38,478 bases of DNA, taken from an uncultured Bacteroidales bacterium. Lineage in GTDB: Bacteria; Bacteroidota; Bacteroidia; Bacteroidales; Bacteroidaceae. Of this stretch, positions 1 to 9,900 are shown piece by piece. The stretch lies in assembly GCA_902798705.1 (NCBI GenBank), contig CADBXS010000006.1:1-38478 (forward strand), read 5' to 3'. Position 1 is the stretch's first letter; each line of letters starts with the position of its first letter. A program made the position numbers and the translations under genes. The notes under the pieces were generated by a model that saw nothing but the letters and a program-made list of their open reading frames with translations, searched no databases and was not told where the DNA came from.

Positions 1-277
1 GCTTATTACGAAGGCTAAGCAGAAGTATATAGAATAAAATGCACCACATCGCAATCATTGATTACGGTGCGATGTAGTATGGGCCTGAATAGTTACAATA
101 CATGCTTTCCTTATTATTTTACGCATACATCCCTCGTATCCCAGTGTTGCTTTTAACATTTTTGTGAAGTCAGTCTATAAAGGAGTTGAAAAAAAATATG
201 TATTATATAGATTATGTTTTTCGTTTTTTCTTTATCTTTGTCAGACTAATCTTAAAGAGTTGAAAGGAAAAGAAATT
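1..277. other. Left-edge intergenic region with a hairpin
   Basis: The first five codons in frame 1 (ending TAA at 16-18) could be the tail of a gene that starts outside the window, but this is too short to identify. A hairpin is formed by ACATCGCA (46-53) and TGCGATGT (68-75) with a 14-base loop. It has no T-run on either strand, so it may be a terminator remnant or a binding site. The rest is AT-rich and leads into the promoter of the transporter gene. Confidence 0.4.
233..240 (+). promoter_or_regulatory. Bacteroidetes -7 box for the MFS gene
   Basis: TATCTTTG matches the Bacteroidetes -7 consensus TAnnTTTG and lies 37 bases before the ATG at 278. A clear -33 TTTG is not visible. The box lies inside the longer open frame that begins at 164, which argues for the start at 278. 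Confidence 0.6.
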
Positions 278-1642
278 ATGAAAGCAGAAACATCTCGTCA
301 GTCGCTTACGTGTGGCGACAAAGGCGGTAGACGAAGTGGCGCCTCTTCCGCTGTTGCCATTATCACAACGTTCTTCCTCTTCGCGATGATTTCCTTCGTC
401 ACCAACTTGGCCGCTCCAATTGGGGTGATATGGAGGAGTCAACCCGAGGTGGGTGGTTCGAACATGTTGGGCATCATGGGCAACTTCATGAATTTCTTAG
501 CCTACCTATTCATGGGCATTCCTGCTGGAAACATGTTGCTGAAGATGGGCTATAAGCGTACGGAGCTGGTAGGTATGGCTGTAGGCTTCGTGGGTGTGTT
601 CATCCAGTACTTGTCGGGACTATCGTATGGTGTTTTGGGTTTCTGCATCTATCTGCTTGGTGCTTTCGTGTCGGGTTTTGCCGTGTGTATTCTGAACACG
701 GTTGTGAATCCGATGCTGAACTTACTGGGTGGTGGCGGCAAGCGTGGCAACCAGTTGTGCATGGTGGGTGGTACGTTCTACTCGCTGACTGGCACGCTCA
801 CGCCGATGCTGGTGGGTGCGCTCATCGGCACGGTTTCGGCTTCTACTCATATATCGGATGTGAATCTCGTGCTGTATATAGCCATGACGGTATTTGCCCT
901 GGCCTTTGCCATCATCTGGTTCATTCCTATTGAAGATCCCGACAAGGGAAGGGTGACGGAGAAAACTCGCTTTGAACATTCTCCGTGGGCGTTCCGTCAT
1001 TTCCTCTTGGGTGTCATCGCCATCTTCGTCTATGTGGGCGTGGAGGTAGGTATTCCAGGAGGAGTGAACTTCTACCTCACGGACACAAGTGCATCGGGTG
1101 CTTGGGTGCATCCAGAGGAAGTAAGTAACGCTGCTACCATCGGTGGTGCTGTGGCTGCGATGTACTGGCTGTTGATGCTGGTGGGACGTTTCATCGCTGG
1201 CTTCGTGGCCGGAAGGGTGTCGTCTCGCACCCTAATGCTGTTTACCACGTCGGTGGGCATGTTTCTCCTCTTTGCAGCGATAGTCTGTCCAAAGACGAAC
1301 ACGGTGACAATGCCACTCTTCGATGTGGTCGCGTTTTCACTGTCGTCAGTCGTGGTTCCAATGAGTGTCCTCCTGCTGGTGCTCTGCGGTCTATGCACGT
1401 CGGTGCTATGGCCTTGCATCTTCAACCTCGCCACCGAAGGTCTGGGCAAATACACGGCTCAGGCATCGGGCATCTTCATGATGATGGTGGTAGGTGGCGG
1501 TGTGCTTCCAGTGGTTCAGAACTACTTCGCCGACCACTTCGGCTACATGCCAAGCTATCTGGTGTATCTTGTGTGCATGGCTATCATGTTCTGTTATGCG
1601 CTCGTGGGCTGCAAGAATGTCAATCAGGACATTCCTGTTTGA
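278..1642 (+). CDS. MFS sugar transporter (FucP-like)
   Basis: This 454-residue protein is a major facilitator superfamily membrane transporter with about 12 hydrophobic segments and a hydrophilic N-terminus of about 25 residues. The stretch NPMLNLLGGGGKRGN, after a helix ending in ILNTVV, sits where FucP/glucose-galactose permeases have their conserved NP..T.LG loop, so proton-coupled monosaccharide uptake across the inner membrane is the best guess. An open frame extends upstream to 164, but a -7 promoter box lies inside that extension and the ATG at 278 follows an A/G-rich stretch, so 278 is preferred. The next three genes degrade pectin (GH140, PL11, GH43), which suggests it imports a sugar released from rhamnogalacturonan, such as rhamnose or galactose. 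The substrate is inference; the family is fairly sure. Confidence 0.85.
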   Translation: MKAETSRQSLTCGDKGGRRSGASSAVAIITTFFLFAMISFVTNLAAPIGVIWRSQPEVGGSNMLGIMGNFMNFLAYLFMGIPAGNMLLKMGYKRTELVGMAVGFVGVFIQYLSGLSYGVLGFCIYLLGAFVSGFAVCILNTVVNPMLNLLGGGGKRGNQLCMVGGTFYSLTGTLTPMLVGALIGTVSASTHISDVNLVLYIAMTVFALAFAIIWFIPIEDPDKGRVTEKTRFEHSPWAFRHFLLGVIAIFVYVGVEVGIPGGVNFYLTDTSASGAWVHPEEVSNAATIGGAVAAMYWLLMLVGRFIAGFVAGRVSSRTLMLFTTSVGMFLLFAAIVCPKTNTVTMPLFDVVAFSLSSVVVPMSVLLLVLCGLCTSVLWPCIFNLATEGLGKYTAQASGIFMMMVVGGGVLPVVQNYFADHFGYMPSYLVYLVCMAIMFCYALVGCKNVNQDIPV

Positions 1643-1773
1643 TAAAGCACAATGAAGAATAAACTACTGATGAACACTGATATTCCTTATTCTATAAAAT
1701 ATCACACTTCGTGCGATGTTAACGATAAAAAAATAACTTGGTATAATTTTATTTATTCATTTATATTTTATAT

Positions 1774-1958
1774 AACCACGAATTACTCGAACCTTCAGCT
1801 CGGCGTCAGCCAATTTAACGAATTACTTTAAAGATTATTTCATCAAATTTCACGAATAAAAATGCTTGCATTTTTAAAATTAGAGTAATTCGAAAAAACA
1901 CATCTATTATTAGATTTCGCCGAGCTTATAGTTCGTTTAATTCGTGAAATTCGTGGTT
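1774..1958. repeat. Nested inverted-repeat element, 9-nt inner period
   Basis: Most of the 364-base gap between the transporter and GH140 genes is a nested palindrome. Outer arms AACCACGAATT (1774-1784) and AATTCGTGGTT (1948-1958) enclose AGCTCGGCG (1797-1805) / CGCCGAGCT (1918-1926), then CGAATTACT (1819-1827) / AGTAATTCG (1884-1892), then an apical AAAAATGC (1858-1865) / GCATTTTT (1868-1875). The right arm, read on the minus strand, is a run of 9-nt units of the form nnnACGAAT. ATTCGTGAAATT (1940-1951) can also pair with the copy around 1846-1857, so two folds compete. No target-site duplication is seen next to the ends. It carries no ORF and could be a miniature mobile element or a structured 3' end. 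Confidence 0.75.
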
Positions 1959-2006
1959 GAGAATAATTCCAAATTTTTTTAACGATTTCTTAATCATCCG
2001 AGAAAT

Positions 2007-3437
2007 ATGCTTGTATCGAGAATCTATATGTCTGAAGTCCGTTCTCATTTCAGTGCCATCTTGTGTTTGTTTGCTATGTTGTTGTCGTCTCCACTCTATG
2101 CACAAAAGCCATGGGATAACGGACGGCTGAGGATTGCAGAGAACTATCGTTATCTGGTGCATGAGAATGGAACTCCTTTCTTCTGGCTTGGCAACACGGC
2201 TTGGCTGCTGCCACATCGCTGTAAGCGTGAAGAGGTGGATTTCTTCTTGCAACAGGAAAAAATGGCGGGATTCAATGTGGAGCAAATACAGGTCATCAAT
2301 GCCATTCCCACAACCAACGACTATGGTGCCTGTGCCAACGACTCATCGTTTGTCATGGAGCGGTTCTGCCATCAAGACGAGAACGGATTTTGGGAGCATT
2401 TGGACTACATCGTGGAGCGAGCTGAAAGTTTAGGCATCTACATTGCCATGGACTGCATCTGGGGCTCTCAAATCAAACATCTCACGTCTGAGAAAGCCAC
2501 CATCTATGGGCATTTCCTCGGTCAACGATACGAGCACCATCCGAACATCATCTGGATGATTGGCGGAGACATACAGGGCAACAGAGGAGCTGAATCGTGG
2601 AACGCGCTGGCTCGTGCCATCAAGGAATACGACAAGAACCATCTCATGACCTTCCACCCTCGTGGACGAACCACATCGGCTGACTGGTGGGCTGAAAGCG
2701 AATGGCTCGACTTCCACATGTTCCAAAGTGGACATCGTCGCTACGGACAGCGAAACGGTGATGCCAACTACCCCATCGAGGAAAACACGGAGGAGGACAA
2801 CTGGCGATACGTGGAACGTTGTTGGAATACACATCCTATCAAACCTGTCATCGACGGAGAGCCTTCCTACGAGGACATTCCGCAAGGCTTACACGACACG
2901 ACACAACCGCGATGGAAGGACTGCGACGTGAGAAGATATGCCTATTGGTCGGTGTTTGCAGGAAGCTTTGGACACACCTACGGACATAACAGCATCATGC
3001 AGTTCATGGATAAAGGGAGGATGCCTGCCTACGGCGCAAGCACATCGTGGAAGAAGGCTCTTGCTGCACCAGGCAGAAACCAACTCAAACACCTCAAACA
3101 GCTGATGCTCTCCTTTCCATTCGATGAACGCGTCCCCGACTCCACCATCATCGTAGGGAACAAGGGTGAACGATACAACAGATTGATAGCAACACGCGGA
3201 AAGAACTATCTCCTTGTTTATAATTACACAGGAAGAGCTATGGACATCGATTTGACGAAAATCAATGGAAAACGCAAATACCTATGGTTGATGAACCCAG
3301 TCGATGGTTCACGCCAATACTTGGGAACCTACAAATCGAAAACCGTTCACATTCCAGCGATTTCTACGGACAACAAATCATCCCAACAGAACACAGACCG
3401 TGTGCTCATCGCCGTCAACAACAAGGATTTCTTTTAA
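2007..3437 (+). CDS. GH140-family (DUF4038) glycoside hydrolase, apiosidase-like
   Basis: This 476-residue secreted enzyme has an N-terminal signal peptide ending near LYAQ, then a DUF4038 (beta/alpha)8 barrel, then a short beta-rich C-terminal domain (about 380-460) that matches the DUF4440-like collagen-binding tail of the family. Typical motifs are FFWLGNTAWLL near residue 57, the WMIGGD segment with Asp188, and VIDGEPSYED with Glu285; these two acids fit the acid/base and nucleophile positions of GH140. Characterised members release apiose from side chains of rhamnogalacturonan II. ATG at 2007 gives a long n-region, and ATG at 2028 (MSEVRSHF) would give a more ordinary signal peptide, so either start is possible. 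It is flanked by a transporter and a PL11 lyase, which supports a role in pectin breakdown. The exact linkage cut is inferred. Confidence 0.85.
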   Translation: MLVSRIYMSEVRSHFSAILCLFAMLLSSPLYAQKPWDNGRLRIAENYRYLVHENGTPFFWLGNTAWLLPHRCKREEVDFFLQQEKMAGFNVEQIQVINAIPTTNDYGACANDSSFVMERFCHQDENGFWEHLDYIVERAESLGIYIAMDCIWGSQIKHLTSEKATIYGHFLGQRYEHHPNIIWMIGGDIQGNRGAESWNALARAIKEYDKNHLMTFHPRGRTTSADWWAESEWLDFHMFQSGHRRYGQRNGDANYPIEENTEEDNWRYVERCWNTHPIKPVIDGEPSYEDIPQGLHDTTQPRWKDCDVRRYAYWSVFAGSFGHTYGHNSIMQFMDKGRMPAYGASTSWKKALAAPGRNQLKHLKQLMLSFPFDERVPDSTIIVGNKGERYNRLIATRGKNYLLVYNYTGRAMDIDLTKINGKRKYLWLMNPVDGSRQYLGTYKSKTVHIPAISTDNKSSQQNTDRVLIAVNNKDFF

Positions 3438-3570
3438 CCACAGATGATACAGATAAACACAGATTTTTCCTTATATATATAAAAAATCTATGTGAATCGG
3501 GATAATCTGTAGTTCTTAACAATCGGAATAATCTGTGGTTCTTAACAATCCGTGTTATCAGCGGTTTTTG
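3436..3570. repeat. AACCAC...GTGGTT element with 26-nt tandem repeats
   Basis: Arms AACCACAGAT (3436-3445) and ATCTGTGGTT (3531-3540) enclose units of about 9 nt of the form nnnACAGAT. The right half also holds a tandem repeat of 26 nt: 3495-3520 and 3521-3546 differ at only two positions, and a third degraded copy starts at 3547 and runs into the stop codon and last codons of the PL11 gene. The left arm begins right at the GH140 stop codon. The element fills the space between two convergent genes and may act as a bidirectional terminator. Confidence 0.75.
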
Positions 3571-5630
3571 AGGAAAGGTCGAACGGTTTTGTCAGGACCT
3601 AAATAGAATCCTGTTTGAGTTGGTTGGTTGTAGGCTGTGTTTTGAGCAGCCACACTCAAACGGTATGGAATATCTTCTTCAAGACAGTCGATACGGTAGT
3701 CAGTAGGGATGGTGGAAACGTAGAGTCGCAGTTCTGTGCTCTGACGGTTGCGTGTGAGCACTTCTTCGCGCCAATCGCCGAGAATGTCGGCACAGATGCA
3801 CGGATTGGATTTTGTGCCATTATTGAACTGAGAACCTTCGAAGTGTTGCACATTCTTCATGCGTCCAGTTGTCCAGTCGTACTTGCTGACGGTCTCATGG
3901 TCGAGCATCTCGCGTAACAGGTCGCCGTCCCACCAGATGCCGAAATTGGTTGGGATGCGTGCGCCTCGCACACGCAGTGCATTGTCGTCGCCCTCGTCGT
4001 GCGATGTGTCAGTTGTTTGTTTAGGTACAACCAATTCTCCTTTGATATTTCGGATGCCTCCACTCTCGCTACTCCACATCTCTACACCAGGATGGGTTGG
4101 GTCGATGTCGGCTGCCATGCAACGCCCCACGTCTTCATTACTCTTTATTTGGAAGATGACCTCGCCTGTGAGAGCATCGCGGAAGTCGCTTCCGTCGCGA
4201 CGATTCTCATGACAGTCCCACACTTGCAGGCGTTCGCTCTGCGGGTCGAAAGCAGTGAGATGGATAGCATCGCCATGCCCCATCCTCGTGTTGTAGAGGC
4301 CTCGTCCGTCGTTGTCAACAGCCATGGCACCATAGGTGATTTCATCGCATCCATCTCCGTCCACATCGGCTATACGGAGGTTGTGGTTGCCTTGCCCTGC
4401 ATAACTTGCCCATTCAGGATTGTTCGTGTCGAAAATCCAACGGTTACGCAGCTGTTTGCCGTCCCAGTCCCATGCAGCAATGACCGTGCGTGTGTAATAG
4501 CCACGGCAAAATATGCCACTTGCATGTTTGCCGTCCAAAAAGCCAACAGCCGCAAGGAAGCGGTCAGAACGATTGGCGTGGTCGTCGCCCCAATCTGTTA
4601 GCCTTCCCCGCTCAGGCACATAGTCCTTTGTGTCCATCACTGCTCCTGTGAGTCCGTTGAACACGCTCAGGTATTCAGGTCCCGACATGATTCGCCCTGT
4701 CTTGTTGTCGCCATGCACTTCTTGGTTGAGGAAACTGCGCCTCATGTTGTGAACTTCGGTTCGCGTCATGGTCTCAGGCAGCGTCTTCTCTATCTCTGCC
4801 CATTTCTCCCATCGCCGCTGTGCATCCACTTGCTCCTCCTGCAACTTGCGCTGGTAGGCATCGGGGTCGGCATTGATGGCTGCCATGCCTTCGCGCCAAT
4901 CGGCTTTTGCATCACCGATGACTGTTCCCTGTCCGTCAATCGTGCCATCGGCAGTCTTCACCATCAGCTCTGCTCGTCCATCGCCATCGAAATCATAGAC
5001 CATAAATTGCTCGAAATGCGCACCACTGCGAATGTTCTTACCCAAGTCAATTCTCCACAGCTTGGTGCCGTCCAGACGGTAGCAATCGATGTACGTGTCT
5101 CCTGTAAATCCTGCACGAGAATTATCGGCAGCATTGGATGGGTCCCACTTTAGGAAAATCTCATACTGTCCGTCGCCATCCACATCACCAATGCTGGCAT
5201 CGTTAGCAGAATAACTGTATCGCCTTCCGTCGGGAGTTGTACCATCGGCAGGTTTCTCTATCGGAATGGGAATATAGCCGTCGGGAGCATCGGCAGGGAG
5301 TGTATAACTACCGTTGATGGTTCCTCCTCGCACTTCGTAAGTAGCTGATGTTGAAAGCGGATGCTCATCGATGAAGAAGGTTCCGCCTTGTGTTAGTTTC
5401 TGAGGGCTGATTCTCTCGCCATTGCGATAGACAGTGAATGCTTCGCCCACAGCATCGGACGAAAGGCAACGCCAACTGACAATCACACGTTGGCCGTCAC
5501 GAATGGCCACAACACCACGATTCAGTTTCTCCAACTTCATGTTTGCCTTGTCGTAACGAGGCTGTGCCACACAGGAAGAGCCAACGAAAAATGCGGAGAA
5601 TGCAAAAACGAGAAGGGATTGATGTTTCAT
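3558..5630 (-). CDS. Rhamnogalacturonan lyase, PL11 family
   Basis: This 690-residue secreted lyase cleaves the alternating rhamnose-galacturonate backbone of rhamnogalacturonan I by beta-elimination. A signal peptide occupies about residues 1-22 (ending near SSCVAQ; the Cys could make it a lipoprotein). After a fibronectin-like N-terminal domain (about 30-115) comes the eight-bladed beta-propeller typical of PL11, with calcium-binding loops DVDGDGQYE (about 148), DFDGDGRAE (about 211) and DVDGDGCDE (about 421). The end matches the family signature, with GFYLGPDKTVRPF near the C-terminus. Length is normal for PL11. A TACATTTG -7 box lies 38 bases before the ATG. It is convergent with GH140 and divergent from GH43, so the four pectin genes are not one operon. 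Confidence 0.93.
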   Translation of the reverse strand: MKHQSLLVFAFSAFFVGSSCVAQPRYDKANMKLEKLNRGVVAIRDGQRVIVSWRCLSSDAVGEAFTVYRNGERISPQKLTQGGTFFIDEHPLSTSATYEVRGGTINGSYTLPADAPDGYIPIPIEKPADGTTPDGRRYSYSANDASIGDVDGDGQYEIFLKWDPSNAADNSRAGFTGDTYIDCYRLDGTKLWRIDLGKNIRSGAHFEQFMVYDFDGDGRAELMVKTADGTIDGQGTVIGDAKADWREGMAAINADPDAYQRKLQEEQVDAQRRWEKWAEIEKTLPETMTRTEVHNMRRSFLNQEVHGDNKTGRIMSGPEYLSVFNGLTGAVMDTKDYVPERGRLTDWGDDHANRSDRFLAAVGFLDGKHASGIFCRGYYTRTVIAAWDWDGKQLRNRWIFDTNNPEWASYAGQGNHNLRIADVDGDGCDEITYGAMAVDNDGRGLYNTRMGHGDAIHLTAFDPQSERLQVWDCHENRRDGSDFRDALTGEVIFQIKSNEDVGRCMAADIDPTHPGVEMWSSESGGIRNIKGELVVPKQTTDTSHDEGDDNALRVRGARIPTNFGIWWDGDLLREMLDHETVSKYDWTTGRMKNVQHFEGSQFNNGTKSNPCICADILGDWREEVLTRNRQSTELRLYVSTIPTDYRIDCLEEDIPYRLSVAAQNTAYNQPTQTGFYLGPDKTVRPFLKNR

Positions 5631-5667
5631 ATTGGTTTATACTTTTGAGCAAAAAAAGATTTGTGGA

Positions 5668-5675
5668 CAAATGTA
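5668..5675 (-). promoter_or_regulatory. -7 box for the PL11 gene
   Basis: On the minus strand this reads TACATTTG, a match to TAnnTTTG, 38 bases before the start codon. A good -33 element at the usual spacing is not clear. Confidence 0.5.
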
Positions 5676-5811
5676 TAACAAAATCTCTTTTCAACGATGG
5701 ATTAGTGTACATATTTATGGAAAATCATACCAAATCAACTCAATTCCATTGATTTACAATGTCGATGAAATAAAAGCAAATGATGAAGGCGGAATTTTCA
5801 AACGGTTTTAT

Positions 5812-5819
5812 TATCTTTG
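5812..5819 (+). promoter_or_regulatory. -7 box for the GH43 gene
   Basis: TATCTTTG, a TAnnTTTG match, lies 34 bases before the ATG at 5854. It lies inside the longer open frame from 5632 and so supports the start at 5854. Confidence 0.6.
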
Positions 5820-5853
5820 CAAAACGAATTCTGAATCAAAAAATGTTATCAAT

Positions 5854-6996
5854 ATGAAATCACTATTTTTTCTTGCAGCGGCCCTTCTTTCGCCGCTTTC
5901 CATGAATGCACAAAAGAGGCAGATTCCTACCGAGGAAGAAATGGGTGCCTACGTGATGGTTTATCATAAGGACTGCGACCACAGTCTGCACATGGCAGTG
6001 AGTTACGACAGTTACAACTGGACATCGCTCAACGACGACAAGCCTGTCATCTCGGGCGACAGCATCGCAGTACAGCATGGCATTCGCGACCCTCACATCT
6101 TCCGTGGTCCTGACGGAGGCTTCTATCTTGCCATGACCGACCTACACATCTTTTCTCAGAAGAGTTTCGAGAACCGTGAAGGGTATTCGAAACTGTCAGA
6201 ATACCGCGACACTCAATGGGAGCGCGATGCTTCGTATGGATGGGGCAACAACAGAGGACTTGTGCTGATGAAGTCTTTCGACCTCATTCATTGGACACGT
6301 ACCAATCTCGACTTCTCATCGCTCACCTGCCCAACAGGCATTACCGACCATCACGGTAATCCAATTCCTTGGAGCGAAGTAGGATGCGTGTGGGCTCCAG
6401 AGACGGTGTATGACTACGAGAAGGGACAACTGCTCGTGCATTTCACTACTCGCATGAAGTCGGGCACAGAAATGATTTACTATATCTACATGAATGACGA
6501 CTTCACGAAGATGCTCTCTGAACCAAAGTTGTTGTTCGAGGCTCCAATGGACAAGAACGGAGTGCCTGCCTACACGGTGATTGACTCAGACATCTGCAAG
6601 GTGGGCGATACTTACCACCTCTTCTATGTGAGTCATGAACATACGGCCACCGTGAAACATGCCACAAGCAAGTGCATCACAGGACCATACGTGATGGACG
6701 ACAAGTATAACGACGGTGAGAAGGAAGGACACGAAGCTCCTAACTGTTGGAAGCGCATCGGCAAGGACTGCTGGGTGGTGATGTTCGACAATTACCATCG
6801 CCGTCCTCACAATTTCGGATTTGTGGAAACATCCGACTTCCAAACATTCACTCCTATCGGTTATTTCGATGCTGAAAACTCACCAATGAAGCGTGCCAAC
6901 TTCTCTGAACAGAAACACGCTGCCGTAGTGCCACTGACCGTAAAGGAAGCAAAGGCATTGGAAAAGTACTGGAAAAAGAGAGCACGTGCGAAATGA
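5854..6996 (+). CDS. Glycoside hydrolase, GH43-like five-bladed propeller
   Basis: This 380-residue protein has a signal peptide (MKSLFFLAAALLSPLSMNAQ) followed by a single GH43/GH117-type beta-propeller. Visible motifs are GIRDPHIFRGPDGGFYL (a blade with a conserved Asp), VWAPETVYD (the WAPE motif of the family), VIDSDICKVGDTYHLFYVS and HEAPNCWKRIG, where the Glu is a candidate general acid. No carbohydrate-binding module follows. Such enzymes usually remove arabinose, galactose or xylose from polysaccharide side chains; next to PL11 and GH140 a pectin side chain is likely, but the substrate and subfamily cannot be read from the sequence. The start at 5854 gives the signal peptide directly and lies 34 bases after a -7 box. 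The stop codon overlaps the start of the downstream helicase gene (ATGA), so the two are probably translated from one mRNA. Confidence 0.85.
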   Translation: MKSLFFLAAALLSPLSMNAQKRQIPTEEEMGAYVMVYHKDCDHSLHMAVSYDSYNWTSLNDDKPVISGDSIAVQHGIRDPHIFRGPDGGFYLAMTDLHIFSQKSFENREGYSKLSEYRDTQWERDASYGWGNNRGLVLMKSFDLIHWTRTNLDFSSLTCPTGITDHHGNPIPWSEVGCVWAPETVYDYEKGQLLVHFTTRMKSGTEMIYYIYMNDDFTKMLSEPKLLFEAPMDKNGVPAYTVIDSDICKVGDTYHLFYVSHEHTATVKHATSKCITGPYVMDDKYNDGEKEGHEAPNCWKRIGKDCWVVMFDNYHRRPHNFGFVETSDFQTFTPIGYFDAENSPMKRANFSEQKHAAVVPLTVKEAKALEKYWKKRARAK

Positions 6997-9900
6997 TGAA
7001 TGAAGGCGACTTCTGGGATGAAATAACAGAAGTTTTTCTATCGGCAGAAACGTTGGAATGGAAGTATGCACAGCTCTACAACATCTTGGACAGGATGTGC
7101 ATACAGTTGGTTGCACCGCTTCATGCCACCTACAATGGCCTGTTCTCTCGCCTGCAAGCACTCTGCCGCATCCATCAGCATCCGCTGCATCCCGTGGATG
7201 TGATGCGATGGAGAGCACGGCAGGTGAAGCGACATGAGCAGGAACCCAACGAAGAAGCATTCAGAGTGGATGTGAAGGGAATGGTGGAAGCATTGGCTTG
7301 CTTCACACAGACCACCATTCCTTCTCAACTGAAACGCCATCTGCCCGACGAGGTGCATCCATCGGCCCTGCAACTCACCCGTCTGCAAAAGGGCAAGCGG
7401 ATGCGACTCATTGCCGTGAGCAAGGACCTGCACTACATCCTTGCCCAAGATGCAGAATTTCCTCAGAATGAATGTGTGAAAGTGGATTTCACACTCAATG
7501 ACCATACATGCGAATCGGCCCGATATGTGACTGAAGGTACGCTCTTCAATGTGGTTTCTTACCAGATGGATGGGGAAGGAACGATTGCACCAGAGCTGAT
7601 TGTCATCGAGCCCGATTACTTGGTAAATGTCAGTACACTCACCTCTTGCTTCAAACCCTACGGAGCAAGTGCTTTCAACTATCTGCTGAAAAAATTCGAC
7701 AAGGCTTCTGCCACTCGCTACACATTGTTGGGCGACGTGGCAAATCAGTTTTTGGACGATAGCGTGAATTCGCCCGACATGGACTACAACACAAGCATCA
7801 AAAAGCTGTTCCGCGACAAGATGCTCAGTTTCTGCACCACGGAAGGCATCGATGCAAGTTTTTTTGAGGAAACCAAGAAGCAATTCCAGAACATTCACAA
7901 GGTTACTCAGCAAATGATGGAAGACAGAAAGGACGAGAAAGAATTTTCAGTCGTTCTCGAGCCGTCTTTTTTCTGCGAAACGTTGGGCTTGCAAGGACGA
8001 TTCGACATGCTGAGTGCAGACTATTCCATGCTGCTCGAACTGAAATCGGGCAAGAAGGATGAGTTTTACAACAAAAGCCAGTATGAGCACATCCTGCAAA
8101 TGCTGCTCTACAAGGAAATACTCTACTACAACTTGGGAATCAAGCAGAAGGATGTGATAGGCTATCTGCTCTATTCCAAATACCCCGAACTCATCGAGCA
8201 ACGCTCCGCTATACAGATGATACAGGAGGCCATGACGTTGCGCAACAAGATTGTATGCCTGGAGCAGAAACTCGTGGAAGGCGAGGCACGAAACTACATT
8301 CCTAAGCTCACTGCAGAAAAGCTGAAAATCAATCCAAACGTGGCTTTCAAACTTTGGAACGACTACAACAAGCCCGACATCGAGCGCATCTTACTACCTC
8401 TGCAGAATATGGATGTACTGACGGCTGACTATTTCTACACCTTCTTCCAGTTCTGCGAAAGGGAGCACTGGCAAGCGAAGATGGGTGACGGACGAATTGA
8501 ATCCACAAGGGCCATGTCGAGCCTGTGGAATGCTGACCTCGACTTGAAACGAGAGAACGGAGACATCATCACCGACCTTCGCATCGTGGAAATGAAAAAG
8601 TCGGCAGAAGACGGCGCTGTAGAATCCATCTGTCTATTGATGCCCGACGACGCTTCGCTACTTCCCAACTTTCGTACCAATGACAGTGTGATTCTTTACG
8701 AAAGGAACAAACCAGAGGACGATGCCACGAATCGACAGGTGGTGAGATGCAGTGTGGAGAAATACGAAGAGGACCGCATTTGGCTTTGCCTTCGCTATAG
8801 GCAACGTAATGCCGACATCTTCCCGCTTCACTCACTTTATGCCATCGAGCACGACCACTTGGAATTTACTTTCAATGCGCTCTATGCAGGACTTTTCTCA
8901 TTTGTTTGCACCACAGCTGCAAGGCGCGAACTGTTGCTCTGTCAACGAGAGCCCGACGCAGACAAAGACTTCCAACTGATTGTGGGACCTCCAGGCACAG
9001 GCAAGACATCGGTGACACTCAAGCGATTAGTGATGGATGCACATGCTGCACAAAAACGCGTGCTACTGTTGGCCTATACCCATCGGGCTGTGGATGAGAT
9101 TTGCGAGATGCTCGAAACCACGTCCCTGCCCTATCTCCGCATGGGGCGCGAACTTGCATGCGACGCTCGTTTCCACCAAAGACTGATGGTGCGAGTGATG
9201 GAAGGGAAAGAAAGCCGACGCGAGATACTGCAAACATTGGGGAAATATGACATCATCGTGAGCACTGTTGCATCGCTATGCAGCCACTTGGATTTATTCC
9301 AAATCATGCAATTTCATTTGGCAATCTTCGACGAGGCATCACAGATTCTCGAACCGCAAATTCTTCCTCTGCTGAGTGCCTTGTCGCCTTCAGGGCAACC
9401 AGCCATCGAGAAATTCATCATGATAGGCGACCACAAGCAGCTCCCTGCTGTGGTGACACAAAGCGAAGAGGAATCGGCAGTGAGTTCGGAAGCATTGAGG
9501 AAAATAGGATTGACGAACTGTCGGAACTCTCTCTTCGAAAGGCTTCACCATTGGATTGTGACGGCATATCCACAACGGCAAGAGGAATTCATCACCCTGC
9601 TACATCATCAGGGAAGAATGCATCCTCAAATAGCACAATTTGCCAACGAGCAGTTCTACGAAGGATGCCTCCAACCCGTACCGCTTCAGCACCAGATGGA
9701 GGAACTGCCTTTCAAGGAATGGTCAGACGACGAGCAATACATTGCCACACACCGCGTAGGGTTCTTCCATGTGGATGCACCTCCAATCGAAGAACGCCAA
9801 GCAAAGATGAACAAAGGAGAAGCGGAAATGATAGCATCCATCGTTAAAAAACTCATTTCCATCCATCGCAGGAACCACATCGTTTTCTCGCCTTCTGAAA

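Noticed and set aside
164..277. Upstream extension of the MFS transporter frame
   Set aside because: A TAnnTTTG promoter box lies inside it, and the ATG at 278 has the better leader.
3999..4601. 200-codon plus-strand open frame
   Set aside because: It lies opposite the PL11 gene, whose family match is clear; composition is that of a shadow frame.
7038..7913. 291-codon minus-strand open frame
   Set aside because: It is antisense to the nuclease part of the helicase gene and shows no family features.
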